Below are positions 1-6,086 of a stretch of DNA of 6,086 nt, piece by piece. Positions within the stretch are counted from its first letter, which is position 1, and the number at the start of each line of letters is the position of its first letter. Origin of the DNA: an uncultured Caulobacteraceae bacterium (GTDB lineage: Bacteria; Pseudomonadota; Alphaproteobacteria; Caulobacterales; Caulobacteraceae); the NCBI GenBank assembly GCA_937910255.1, contig CALEOQ010000343.1, positions 1 through 6,086 of the forward strand, given 5' to 3'. The notes below the pieces were generated by a model. It was not told where the DNA came from and made no database searches. It saw only the letters and a program-made list of their open reading frames with translations. The position numbers were made by a program, and so were the translations under genes.

Positions 1-1256
<1,256 letters not shown>

Positions 1257-1322
1257 GGGGTCCCCGTTTGGAAGAGCGGCCCGCACAGGGCCAAGATGGC
1301 GGCGAGTCACTTGGCGCGTCAC

Positions 1323-1353
1323 AGCTTAGCAAACGGCGCTCACCCGCCGTCGA
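1323..1353 (-). promoter_or_regulatory. Possible pyk promoter
   Basis: On the minus strand, TCGACG (1353-1348) resembles a -35 box. GCTAAGCT (1330-1323) lies downstream at near-promoter spacing and partly fits the GCTAnAwC -10 pattern described for Caulobacter housekeeping promoters. It lies upstream of the pyk ATG and would leave a leader of about 60 nt. The match is imperfect and the spacer slightly long, so this is a suggestion only. The same 115-nt gap (1257-1371) must also hold the promoter of the plus-strand genes, for which I see no convincing -35/-10 pair. The gap also has two near-identical 9-mers, GCGAGTCAC (1302-1310) and GCGCGTCAC (1314-1322), spaced 12 nt apart. Confidence 0.27.
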
Positions 1354-1357
1354 GAAA

Positions 1358-1362
1358 AAGGA
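1358..1362 (+). promoter_or_regulatory. Ribosome-binding site of the leader ORF
   Basis: AAGGA sits in an A-rich run, 9 nt before the ATG at 1372. It is the best Shine-Dalgarno match between pyk and the GH15 gene. It is better than the GAGG (1387-1390) in front of the GTG at 1401, which is 10 nt away. It therefore serves the short leader ORF rather than the hydrolase directly. Confidence 0.45.
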
Positions 1363-1371
1363 CGCAGCCCC

Positions 1372-1404
1372 ATGCGACACAACTGCGAGGCGCCTAACCT
1401 GTGA
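1372..1404 (+). CDS. Ten-codon leader ORF overlapping the GH15 start
   Basis: ATG at 1372 opens a frame for MRHNCEAPNL and stops at TGA 1402-1404. That TGA overlaps the GTG start of the hydrolase at 1401, giving the four-base GTGA junction typical of translational coupling. A good AAGGA ribosome site precedes it, which makes translation plausible. The peptide has no run of one amino acid that would suggest classical attenuation. It could couple ribosomes into the hydrolase, be a chance ORF, or be the true hydrolase N-terminus if the sequence has a single-base error near 1400. Function is not known. Confidence 0.35.
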   Translation: MRHNCEAPNL

Positions 1405-3197
1405 TCCAGACCCTGGACCTGTTTCCCATCGGCAACTGCGCGGCCAGCGGCCTTGTGGACCGGCACGGCCGCATCGTCTGGGGCTGCGTGCCCCGGGTGG
1501 ACGGCGACCCTTTCTTCTCGGCCCTGCTCAGCGACCGCGATCCCGCCGACCGGGACGTGAACGGCCTGTGGGCCATCGAGGCCGAGGACCACGCCAGCAC
1601 CCGCCAGACCTATCTGCGCAACACGCCGATCGTGCGCACCGAGGTCACCAACAAGCACGGGGACAGCTTCGAGATCCTCGACTTCTGCCCGCGCTATCGC
1701 CAGTTCGGCCGGGTCTATCGGCCGACGGCCTATATCCGCCTGGTCCGGCCCCTCACCGGCGCCCCGCGCATCCGCATCCGCCTGCGCCCGACGATCAACT
1801 GGGGCGAGGCGGCGGCCAAGCAGACCACCGGCTCCAACCACATCCGCTATGTGGGCGGGCCGACCACCATGCGCCTGACCACCAACACCTCGGTCAGCCA
1901 CATCACCGAGGAGCGGGTCTTCCGCCTGGAGGAGCCGATCGCCATGTTCCTCGGCCCCGACGAGGGGTTCGACGCCGACGTCATGGCCACCACCTCGCGG
2001 ATGCTCAACGAGACCACCGACTACTGGCGGGGCTGGGTGCGGACCCTGTCGGTGCCGCTGGAATGGCAGGAGGCGGTGATCCGCTCGGCCATCACCTTGA
2101 AGCTCTGCGCCTATGAGGAGACCGGCGCCATCGTCGCGGCGCTGACCACCTCCATCCCCGAGCACGCGGAGTCCGGCCGCAACTGGGACTATCGCTACTG
2201 CTGGCTGCGGGACGCCTATTATGTGGTCCAGGCCCTGACGCGGCTGGGCGCCGCCGACATGCTGGAGAACTACCTCTCCTATCTGCGCAACCTGGTGGAC
2301 ACCGAAGGCGGCGGCCATGTGCAGCCGGTCTATGGGGTGGGGCTGGAGCCCGGTCTCGTCGAGCGGTTCGCCGACGCCCTGCCCGGCTATCGCGGCATGG
2401 GGCCGGTGCGCATCGGCAACCAGGCCCACGAGCACCTGCAGCACGACGTCTATGGCCAGATCATCCTGTCGACGGTGCAGGCCTTCTTCGACGAGCGCCT
2501 GCTGCGGCCGGCCACGGTGGAGGATTTCCGCGACCTCGAGCCGGTGGGCGAGCGGGCCTATGAGATGTACGCCACCCCCGACGCCAGCCTGTGGGAGTTC
2601 CGTGGCCGCGAGGCGATCCACACCTATTCGGCGGTGATGTGCTGGGCCGCCTGCGACCGGCTGGGCAATGCGGCGGTGCAGCTCGGCCTGCTGGAGCGGG
2701 CCGCCTACTGGAACGCCCGGGCCGACGAGATGCGCGGCGTGATCGAAGAGCGCGCCTATAATCCGGCGCTGGGCCGTTTCGCCGCCACCTTCGACGGCGA
2801 CGAGCTGGACGCCAGCCTGCTGCAGCTGGTGGATGTGCGCTTCGTCCCGCCGGGCGATCCGCGCATGGCCGCCACCATCGCGGCGGTGGAAAAGGGCCTG
2901 CGGCGGGGCCCCTACATGCTGCGCTACGCCCTGCCCGACGACTTCGGCGAGCCCAAGACCGCCTTCAACATCTGCACCTTCTGGCTGATCGAGGCCCTCT
3001 ATCTCAGCGGGCGGGCCGATGAGGCCCGCGAGCTGTTCGAGGAAATGCTGACCCGGCGGACCGCCGCGGGCCTGCTGTCGGAGGACATCTCCTTCGACGG
3101 CAATGAGCTGTGGGGCAACTATCCGCAGACCTATTCCCTGGTCGGGCTGATCAACTGCGCCGCCCTGCTCTCCAAGCCCTGGGCGGCCGTGCGCTAA
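1401..3197 (+). CDS. Glycoside hydrolase family 15 protein (glucoamylase/trehalase-like)
   Basis: A 598-residue protein of usual length for bacterial GH15 enzymes. These are inverting hydrolases that release glucose from alpha-glucosides (starch or maltodextrin ends, isomalto-sugars or, in some bacterial members, trehalose). The N-terminal beta-sandwich part opens with FPIGNCAASGLVDRHGRIVW. The (alpha/alpha)6 barrel follows, with NWDYRYCWLRDA at 261-272, NQAHEHLQHDVYG at 340-352, LWEFRG (Glu399, expected general acid) followed by HTYSAVMCW, and LLSED (Glu561, expected general base) followed by NYPQTYS. No signal peptide or membrane segment is seen, so it is probably cytoplasmic. An in-frame TAA at 1395 makes the GTG at 1401 the earliest possible start, and conserved sequence begins at once. 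It is divergent from pyk; its stop overlaps the amidase stop. Family is certain, exact substrate is not. Confidence 0.95.
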   Translation: MIQTLDLFPIGNCAASGLVDRHGRIVWGCVPRVDGDPFFSALLSDRDPADRDVNGLWAIEAEDHASTRQTYLRNTPIVRTEVTNKHGDSFEILDFCPRYRQFGRVYRPTAYIRLVRPLTGAPRIRIRLRPTINWGEAAAKQTTGSNHIRYVGGPTTMRLTTNTSVSHITEERVFRLEEPIAMFLGPDEGFDADVMATTSRMLNETTDYWRGWVRTLSVPLEWQEAVIRSAITLKLCAYEETGAIVAALTTSIPEHAESGRNWDYRYCWLRDAYYVVQALTRLGAADMLENYLSYLRNLVDTEGGGHVQPVYGVGLEPGLVERFADALPGYRGMGPVRIGNQAHEHLQHDVYGQIILSTVQAFFDERLLRPATVEDFRDLEPVGERAYEMYATPDASLWEFRGREAIHTYSAVMCWAACDRLGNAAVQLGLLERAAYWNARADEMRGVIEERAYNPALGRFAATFDGDELDASLLQLVDVRFVPPGDPRMAATIAAVEKGLRRGPYMLRYALPDDFGEPKTAFNICTFWLIEALYLSGRADEARELFEEMLTRRTAAGLLSEDISFDGNELWGNYPQTYSLVGLINCAALLSKPWAAVR

Positions 3198-4645
3198 ATC
3201 TTCAGCTCGGGGGCGGTGAAGCCGCGGACATTCTCGTCGATGGCCTGGGCCAGAGACAGGAGGCGCGCGTCGCCCCCGTGCGGCCCGATCAGCTGCGCGC
3301 CCACCGGCAGGCCGTCGGCCGAGAAGCCGGCCGGCACGGTGGTGGCCGGCAGCAGGCAGGCGGTCGCCAGGCCGATCCAGCCCAGCAGGGTCACATAGGG
3401 GGCGCTGGTCCCATCCGACAGCTTCAGCGCCCGCGACGGGAAAGAGCCGTGGTTGTGCGCAAAGGCGGTGACCGGGGCCACCGGCGCCAGGATGGCGTCA
3501 TAGGCGTCGAACACCCCCTCCATCTCCCGGCGCAGGCGGGCGCGGATGGCGTCGGCGGCCAGCCATTCCCGGTGGCGGGCGGTATAGGCCAGCGCCGTGG
3601 CCGCCCAGGAGAAGGGGCCGGCGCCGCGGGCCCGGGCGATCTTCGCCGCCGGGCGCATCCACTCCATCTTGCGCAGGTCCTTCTCGCGCATGTCAGCCCC
3701 GATGATGGCGCCCAGCAGGACCATATAGGCGTCCAGCAGCGTGGCCACGTCCACCGGTGGGGAGACGAACTCGACCGTCGCCCCGGCCGCCGACAGCTCG
3801 CCGGCGAAGGTCTCGATCACCGCCCTCACCTGCGGGTCGAGCGGCAGGCCCGGCGCCTCGACCCAGACCCCGATGCGCGTCTTGGCCAGGTCGGCGGGCG
3901 CCGCCTTGGGCGAGACCCCGCCGTCGCAGATCACCGACAGCAAGAGCCGCAGGTCCCGGGCCGAGCGGGCCATGGGGCCGACCACGTTCAGGTCCGGCTC
4001 CTGCCAGGAGCCCGGCGACGGCGGCACATGGCCGTGCTGGGGCACGAGGCCCCAGGTGGGCTTGTGCGAAAACACGCCGCAGAAATGGGCCGGAATGCGC
4101 AGGGAGCCGCCGATGTCCGAGCCGATCTCCATCGCCGTGACGCCGCTGGCCAGCGCCGCCGCCGCCCCGCCGGACGAGCCGCCCGGCGTGCGGCTCAGGT
4201 CCCAGGGATTGTTGGTGGTCCCATAGAGCGCGTTGAAGCTCTGCCAGTCCCCGGCCATCACCGGCACATTGGTCTTGCCCCAGATCACCGCGCCGGCCTT
4301 GCGGGCGAGCGCGCTCACCGTGGCGTCCTCGGCCTGGCGGCGGCGATGGACCTCCAGCCCGGCCGAGGCCGGCATGCCGCTCACGTCCAGGGTGTCCTTG
4401 ATGGTCATCGGCAGGCCAGCCAGCGGCCCCAGGGTTCCGTCCCGGGCGCGGATGTCGTCGATGGCCTTGGCCCGCTCCAGGGCGCGCTCCAGATCGGCGG
4501 CGACCACGGCGTTCAGCCGCCGATGGGTCTGTTCGTGACGGGCCAGCGCCAGCTTCAGCAGCTCCACCGCGCCGATGCGGCCGGCGCTGAGCAGGGCCAG
4601 CTGGCCGCTGGCGTCCAGGGCCAGGACGTCGAGATCGGGGTTCAC
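3194..4645 (-). CDS. Amidase signature family hydrolase
   Basis: A full-length (483 aa) member of the amidase signature family, which hydrolyses or transfers amides through a Ser-cisSer-Lys triad. The triad is visible: Lys83 in MTIKDT, cis-Ser157 in TPGGSSGGAAAA, and nucleophile Ser181 in GSDIGGSLRIPA. The Ser157-Ser181 spacing of 24 matches fatty-acid amide hydrolase (217/241). HKPTWGLVP and, near the C-terminus, GLPVGAQLIGP are also typical. There is no signal peptide. It is unlikely to be GatA: no gatC or gatB is adjacent, and the HKPTWGLVP segment differs from the GatA form. The start is GTG 4645, overlapping the dapB stop as GTGA with an AGAAGG ribosome site inside dapB, so it is probably the second gene of a dapB operon. 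The substrate cannot be read from the sequence. Its TAG overlaps the GH15 TAA tail to tail. Confidence 0.93.
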   Translation of the reverse strand: MNPDLDVLALDASGQLALLSAGRIGAVELLKLALARHEQTHRRLNAVVAADLERALERAKAIDDIRARDGTLGPLAGLPMTIKDTLDVSGMPASAGLEVHRRRQAEDATVSALARKAGAVIWGKTNVPVMAGDWQSFNALYGTTNNPWDLSRTPGGSSGGAAAALASGVTAMEIGSDIGGSLRIPAHFCGVFSHKPTWGLVPQHGHVPPSPGSWQEPDLNVVGPMARSARDLRLLLSVICDGGVSPKAAPADLAKTRIGVWVEAPGLPLDPQVRAVIETFAGELSAAGATVEFVSPPVDVATLLDAYMVLLGAIIGADMREKDLRKMEWMRPAAKIARARGAGPFSWAATALAYTARHREWLAADAIRARLRREMEGVFDAYDAILAPVAPVTAFAHNHGSFPSRALKLSDGTSAPYVTLLGWIGLATACLLPATTVPAGFSADGLPVGAQLIGPHGGDARLLSLAQAIDENVRGFTAPELKI

Positions 4646-5424
4646 GGGTTCGCCTTCTTCAGGCCCAGCACGTCCTGCATGTCATAGGCGCCCGGCGGCT
4701 GGCGCACGGCCCACAGGCCCGCCTCCACGGCCCCGCGGGCGAACAGGCTGCGGTCGCGGGCCGAGTGGGACAGGGTCAGGATCTCGTCCTCGGCGGCGAA
4801 GACCACCGAATGCTCGCCGACAATGCCGCCGCCGCGCATCACCGAATAGCCGATTTCGCCGTCCGGCCGCGCCCCCGTCATCCCGTTCCGCGCAGGCCGC
4901 GCCACATCCTCCAGCGCCACCCCGCGCCCGTCGGCGGCGGCCTGGGCCAGCATGATCGCCGTGCCTGAGGGCGCGTCGACCTTGCGCCGGTGGTGGGCCT
5001 CGAAGACCTCGATATCATAGTCGGACGCCGCCAAGGCCCTTGCGGCCTGGGCCACCAGGCCCAGCAGCATGTTGACGCCCAGGGAAAAGTTGCCGGCCCG
5101 CACGATGGGAATGGCCTGGGCCGCCCGCTCGATCGCCGCGATCTCGTCAGCGTCAAACCCGGTGGAGCCGATCACCAGGGCCATGCCCCCCTGAGCGGCG
5201 CACACCTGAGCCAGCTCGACCGAGGCCTTGGGGGTGGAGAAGTCGATCACCACCTGGGCCGCAGCCAGGGCGCTGGCCCGGTCCACCAGCCGCGCATCCT
5301 GCGCGCCCGGCCGATCGAAACAGGCGAAGAGATCAGCGTCCACGCGCCCCTCCACCACGGCGGCCACGGCCTGCCCCATACGCCCCAGGGCGCCCGCGAC
5401 GGCGATACGAACAGGTGCGGTCAG
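4642..5424 (-). CDS. dapB: 4-hydroxy-tetrahydrodipicolinate reductase (DapB), probable CTG start
   Basis: Cytoplasmic NAD(P)H-dependent reductase that converts hydroxy-tetrahydrodipicolinate to tetrahydrodipicolinate, on the route to meso-diaminopimelate (peptidoglycan) and lysine. Counting from the CTG as residue 1: GALGRMG at 11-17 is the nucleotide-binding loop, VIDFSTP follows, GSTG at 86-89 stands for the usual GTTG, and AGNFSLGVN is at 110-118. EAHHRRKVDAPSGT at 142-155 has the catalytic His144/145 and Lys148. The C-terminus has MRGGGIVGEH and ends YDMQDVLGL. The frame continues upstream to an ATG at 5547, but those 41 residues do not look like DapB and there is no ATG, GTG or TTG between. 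The CTG at 5424 has GGAGA 7 nt upstream and gives 260 aa, normal for the family. It is first in a likely operon with the amidase. Confidence 0.96.
   Translation of the reverse strand: MTAPVRIAVAGALGRMGQAVAAVVEGRVDADLFACFDRPGAQDARLVDRASALAAAQVVIDFSTPKASVELAQVCAAQGGMALVIGSTGFDADEIAAIERAAQAIPIVRAGNFSLGVNMLLGLVAQAARALAASDYDIEVFEAHHRRKVDAPSGTAIMLAQAAADGRGVALEDVARPARNGMTGARPDGEIGYSVMRGGGIVGEHSVVFAAEDEILTLSHSARDRSLFARGAVEAGLWAVRQPPGAYDMQDVLGLKKANP
4653..4658 (-). promoter_or_regulatory. Ribosome-binding site of the amidase, inside dapB
   Basis: On the minus strand AGAAGG lies within the last codons of dapB, 7 nt before the GTG at 4645. With the GTGA stop/start overlap, it supports this GTG as the true start and translational coupling to dapB. 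Confidence 0.7.
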
Positions 5425-5431
5425 GGCGATC

Positions 5432-5436
5432 TCTCC
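5432..5436 (-). promoter_or_regulatory. Ribosome-binding site that decides the dapB start
   Basis: On the minus strand GGAGA (within CCGGAGAG) ends 7 nt before the CTG at 5424, an ideal Shine-Dalgarno position. No comparable site was noted in front of the upstream ATG at 5547. It is the main reason for placing the dapB start at the CTG. Confidence 0.65.
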
Positions 5437-5461
5437 GGGGCAGGGCGGCGCAAGGGAAGCG

Positions 5462-5489
5462 AATGTCGCGCCTGGGCGGGCGCGGTCAA
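5462..5489 (-). promoter_or_regulatory. Possible dapB promoter
   Basis: On the minus strand TTGACC (5489-5484) matches five of six bases of the -35 consensus. GACATT (5467-5462), 16 nt further on, is a weak -10. Transcription would start near 5455, about 30 nt before the CTG at 5424. The promoter falls inside the longer ATG-5547 version of the ORF, which agrees with the CTG start. The -10 is poor, so confidence is low. Confidence 0.33.
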
Positions 5490-5523
5490 GGGCGGAGGTG
5501 GTCAGGCCGCTTTCCAAGCCGCG

Positions 5524-5546
5524 CCCAGCCAGGTTCCACCCAGCCA
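5524..5546. repeat. Short direct repeat, CCCAGCCA twice
   Basis: CCCAGCCA occurs at 5524-5531 and again at 5539-5546, a 15-nt period, in the dapB/toxin intergenic region (5425-5611). It could be a binding-site pair or chance in GC-rich DNA; nothing else supports a role. Confidence 0.2.
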
Positions 5547-5551
5547 AACGC

Positions 5552-5569
5552 TGTCGCCTACAGGCGACA
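5552..5569. promoter_or_regulatory. Perfect inverted repeat, likely antitoxin operator
   Basis: TGTCGCCT (5552-5559) and AGGCGACA (5562-5569) are exact reverse complements with a 2-nt spacer, an 18-bp palindrome of the size bound by a helix-turn-helix dimer. It lies just upstream of the TTGACA box that should drive the toxin gene. The arms recur imperfectly at 5593-5610. In HigBA-like modules the antitoxin, alone or with toxin, represses its own promoter at such palindromes; assigning that role here is inference. With a 2-nt spacer and no T-run it is not a convincing terminator. Confidence 0.6.
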
Positions 5570-5574
5570 TTTGG

Positions 5575-5603
5575 TTGACAAAGTCACCTATTTGTCGCTC
5601 CTA
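5575..5603 (+). promoter_or_regulatory. Probable toxin promoter, possibly giving a leaderless mRNA
   Basis: TTGACA at 5575-5580 is a perfect -35 box. At 17 nt spacing, CTCCTA (5598-5603) occupies the -10 position, though it is weak. Transcription would then begin around 5610-5612, at or beside the toxin ATG at 5612. No Shine-Dalgarno sequence is visible in front of that ATG, which fits a leaderless transcript. A second TTGACA at 5605-5610 abuts the ATG and is better explained as an operator half-site. Confidence 0.45.
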
Positions 5604-5610
5604 GTTGACA
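5593..5610. promoter_or_regulatory. Imperfect second operator copy
   Basis: These 18 bases start TGTCGC and end GACA, like the palindrome at 5552-5569, with a diverged centre. The start-to-start distance is 41 bp, close to four helical turns, so two bound dimers could lie on the same face of the DNA on either side of the TTGACA box. This copy overlaps the expected -10 region and toxin start. Confidence 0.4.
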
Positions 5611-5611
5611 C

Positions 5612-5908
5612 ATGATCGAGGTGCGCCAGACCGAGGCGTTCAGGGCGTGGCTTGAGACGCTGCGGGACCGCAGGGCTGCAGCCAAGATCGCCGCGCGCCT
5701 TGCGCGGCTCGAACTCGGCAATTTCGGCGATGCTGAGCCGGTCGGCGAAGGCGTCTCCGAGCTGCGTATTCACTATGGACCCGGCTATCGGGCCTACTTC
5801 GTGCAGCGTGGCGACGTCCTCGTGATCATGCTCTGCGGCGGCGACAAGTCATCGCAGGATCGGGACATCAGGCGGGCCAAGGCCATGGCGCGCCCATTGG
5901 AGATGTGA
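5612..5908 (+). CDS. Type II toxin, HigB/RelE-ParE superfamily (Gp49-like)
   Basis: A 98-residue protein with the pattern of the phage Gp49-like addiction-module killer family: FRAWL at 10-14, GNFGD at 36-40, VGEGVSELRI at 44-53, YGPGYR at 55-60 and LCGGDKSSQ at 74-82 followed by DI. Proteins of this superfamily have a small RelE/ParE fold, and many cut mRNA on the ribosome when their antitoxin is removed; the target of this one is not known. The length is full for the family and the motifs look intact. The ATG at 5612 is directly upstream of conserved sequence, with no visible ribosome site. In this family the antitoxin gene normally follows the toxin, and an antitoxin-like frame does follow here. 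The toxin is divergent from dapB, in slightly more AT-rich surroundings than the rest of the window, which fits acquisition. Confidence 0.92.
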   Translation: MIEVRQTEAFRAWLETLRDRRAAAKIAARLARLELGNFGDAEPVGEGVSELRIHYGPGYRAYFVQRGDVLVIMLCGGDKSSQDRDIRRAKAMARPLEM

Positions 5909-6086
5909 GCGGACGCCCCAGAAGCCCAGCCGCCTTGACGCGTCCGCCGGTCTGGACACCCCCCAAGCGCTCGACGCCTTCCTGCCTGTCGCCGTCGAGT
6001 CCGGCGTCCCCTACGTCCTACTCCGCGCCCTGCGACTCGTCACCACCGCCAACGGCCTGTCCCACCTCGCCCTCCAGACCCGCCTC
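5905..6086 (+). pseudogene. HigA-like antitoxin, 3' end outside the window, start apparently frame-broken
   Basis: In the frame with codons at 5907, 5910 and so on, the sequence reads RLDASAGLDTPQALDAFL and then AVESGVPYVLLRALRLV and NGLSHLALQTRL. This fits the N-terminal part of antitoxins paired with Gp49-like toxins: D-A-S, L-D-T-P-E-A, A-x-E-x-G-x-P, then A-L-x-x-V leading into the helix-turn-helix. It is in the position expected for the antitoxin. However, the frame is open only back to a TGA at 5823 and contains no ATG, GTG or TTG before the conserved part. The nearby starts, ATG 5903 (followed at once by the toxin TGA) and GTG 5905, are in other frames. One missing or extra base near 5904-5912 would connect them. 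It may be a real frameshift, an unusual start, or a sequence error. The DNA-binding half is not in the window. Confidence 0.55.

Noticed and set aside
1326..2621. A 431-codon minus-strand frame opposite the GH15 gene
   Set aside because: Antisense shadow of a gene with all GH15 motifs; the translation is Gly/Val/Ala/His-rich and has no family pattern.
3110..4687. A 525-codon plus-strand frame opposite the amidase
   Set aside because: Antisense shadow. The amidase strand carries the full Ser-cisSer-Lys triad, while this frame is Arg/Gly/Gln-rich with no motif.
5425..5547. N-terminal extension of DapB to the ATG at 5547
   Set aside because: The 41 extra residues do not look like DapB, no ribosome site was noted there, and a -35-like TTGACC lies inside. 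The CTG at 5424 with GGAGA fits better.
5552..5569. The palindrome as a rho-independent terminator
   Set aside because: The loop would be only 2 nt and there is no T-run on either side. It lies upstream of both divergent genes, so an operator is the better reading.
4990..5604. Plus-strand frames opposite dapB (about 4990-5604 and 5228-5578)
   Set aside because: Antisense to the dapB catalytic region, no recognisable product, composition of a GC-rich shadow.

Overview
The window is very GC-rich, with strong third-position G/C bias and small or overlapping gene junctions. It most resembles an alphaproteobacterial chromosome, probably Caulobacterales (Caulobacter/Phenylobacterium/Brevundimonas-like). 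This assignment is inferred from protein style and composition and was not searched. The same base bias creates long open antisense frames over every real gene; these are treated as shadows.

Layout from left to right. (1) Pyruvate kinase lies on the minus strand at 1-1256 and runs off the left edge, so its C-terminus is missing. (2) A divergent intergenic region at about 1257-1371 carries a possible pyk promoter. It also carries a 10-codon leader ORF with a good ribosome-binding site, whose TGA overlaps the GTG start of the next gene. (3) A complete family-15 glycoside hydrolase (glucoamylase/trehalase-like) lies on the plus strand at 1401-3197. (4) It converges with, and overlaps by 4 nt, an amidase-signature hydrolase on the minus strand at 3194-4645. 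(5) The amidase is preceded by, and overlaps by 4 nt (GTGA), the lysine/diaminopimelate gene dapB on the minus strand, whose best-supported start is a CTG at 5424. dapB and the amidase therefore look like a translationally coupled operon. (6) Beyond dapB is a control region with a perfect 8-bp inverted repeat, a TTGACA box and a partial second copy of the operator. (7) It leads into a HigB/RelE-type toxin on the plus strand at 5612-5908. (8) An antitoxin-like reading frame follows and runs off the right edge. In this sequence it has no usable start codon in frame.

Functionally, most of the window is central metabolism: glycolysis, alpha-glucan or trehalose breakdown, and lysine/peptidoglycan precursor synthesis. 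A small toxin-antitoxin module, probably acquired, sits divergently beside dapB. I see no clearly novel multi-gene system. The points most worth checking are the antitoxin frame break, the CTG start of dapB, the GTGA-overlapped leader ORF, and the degraded pyk sequence at the left window edge.
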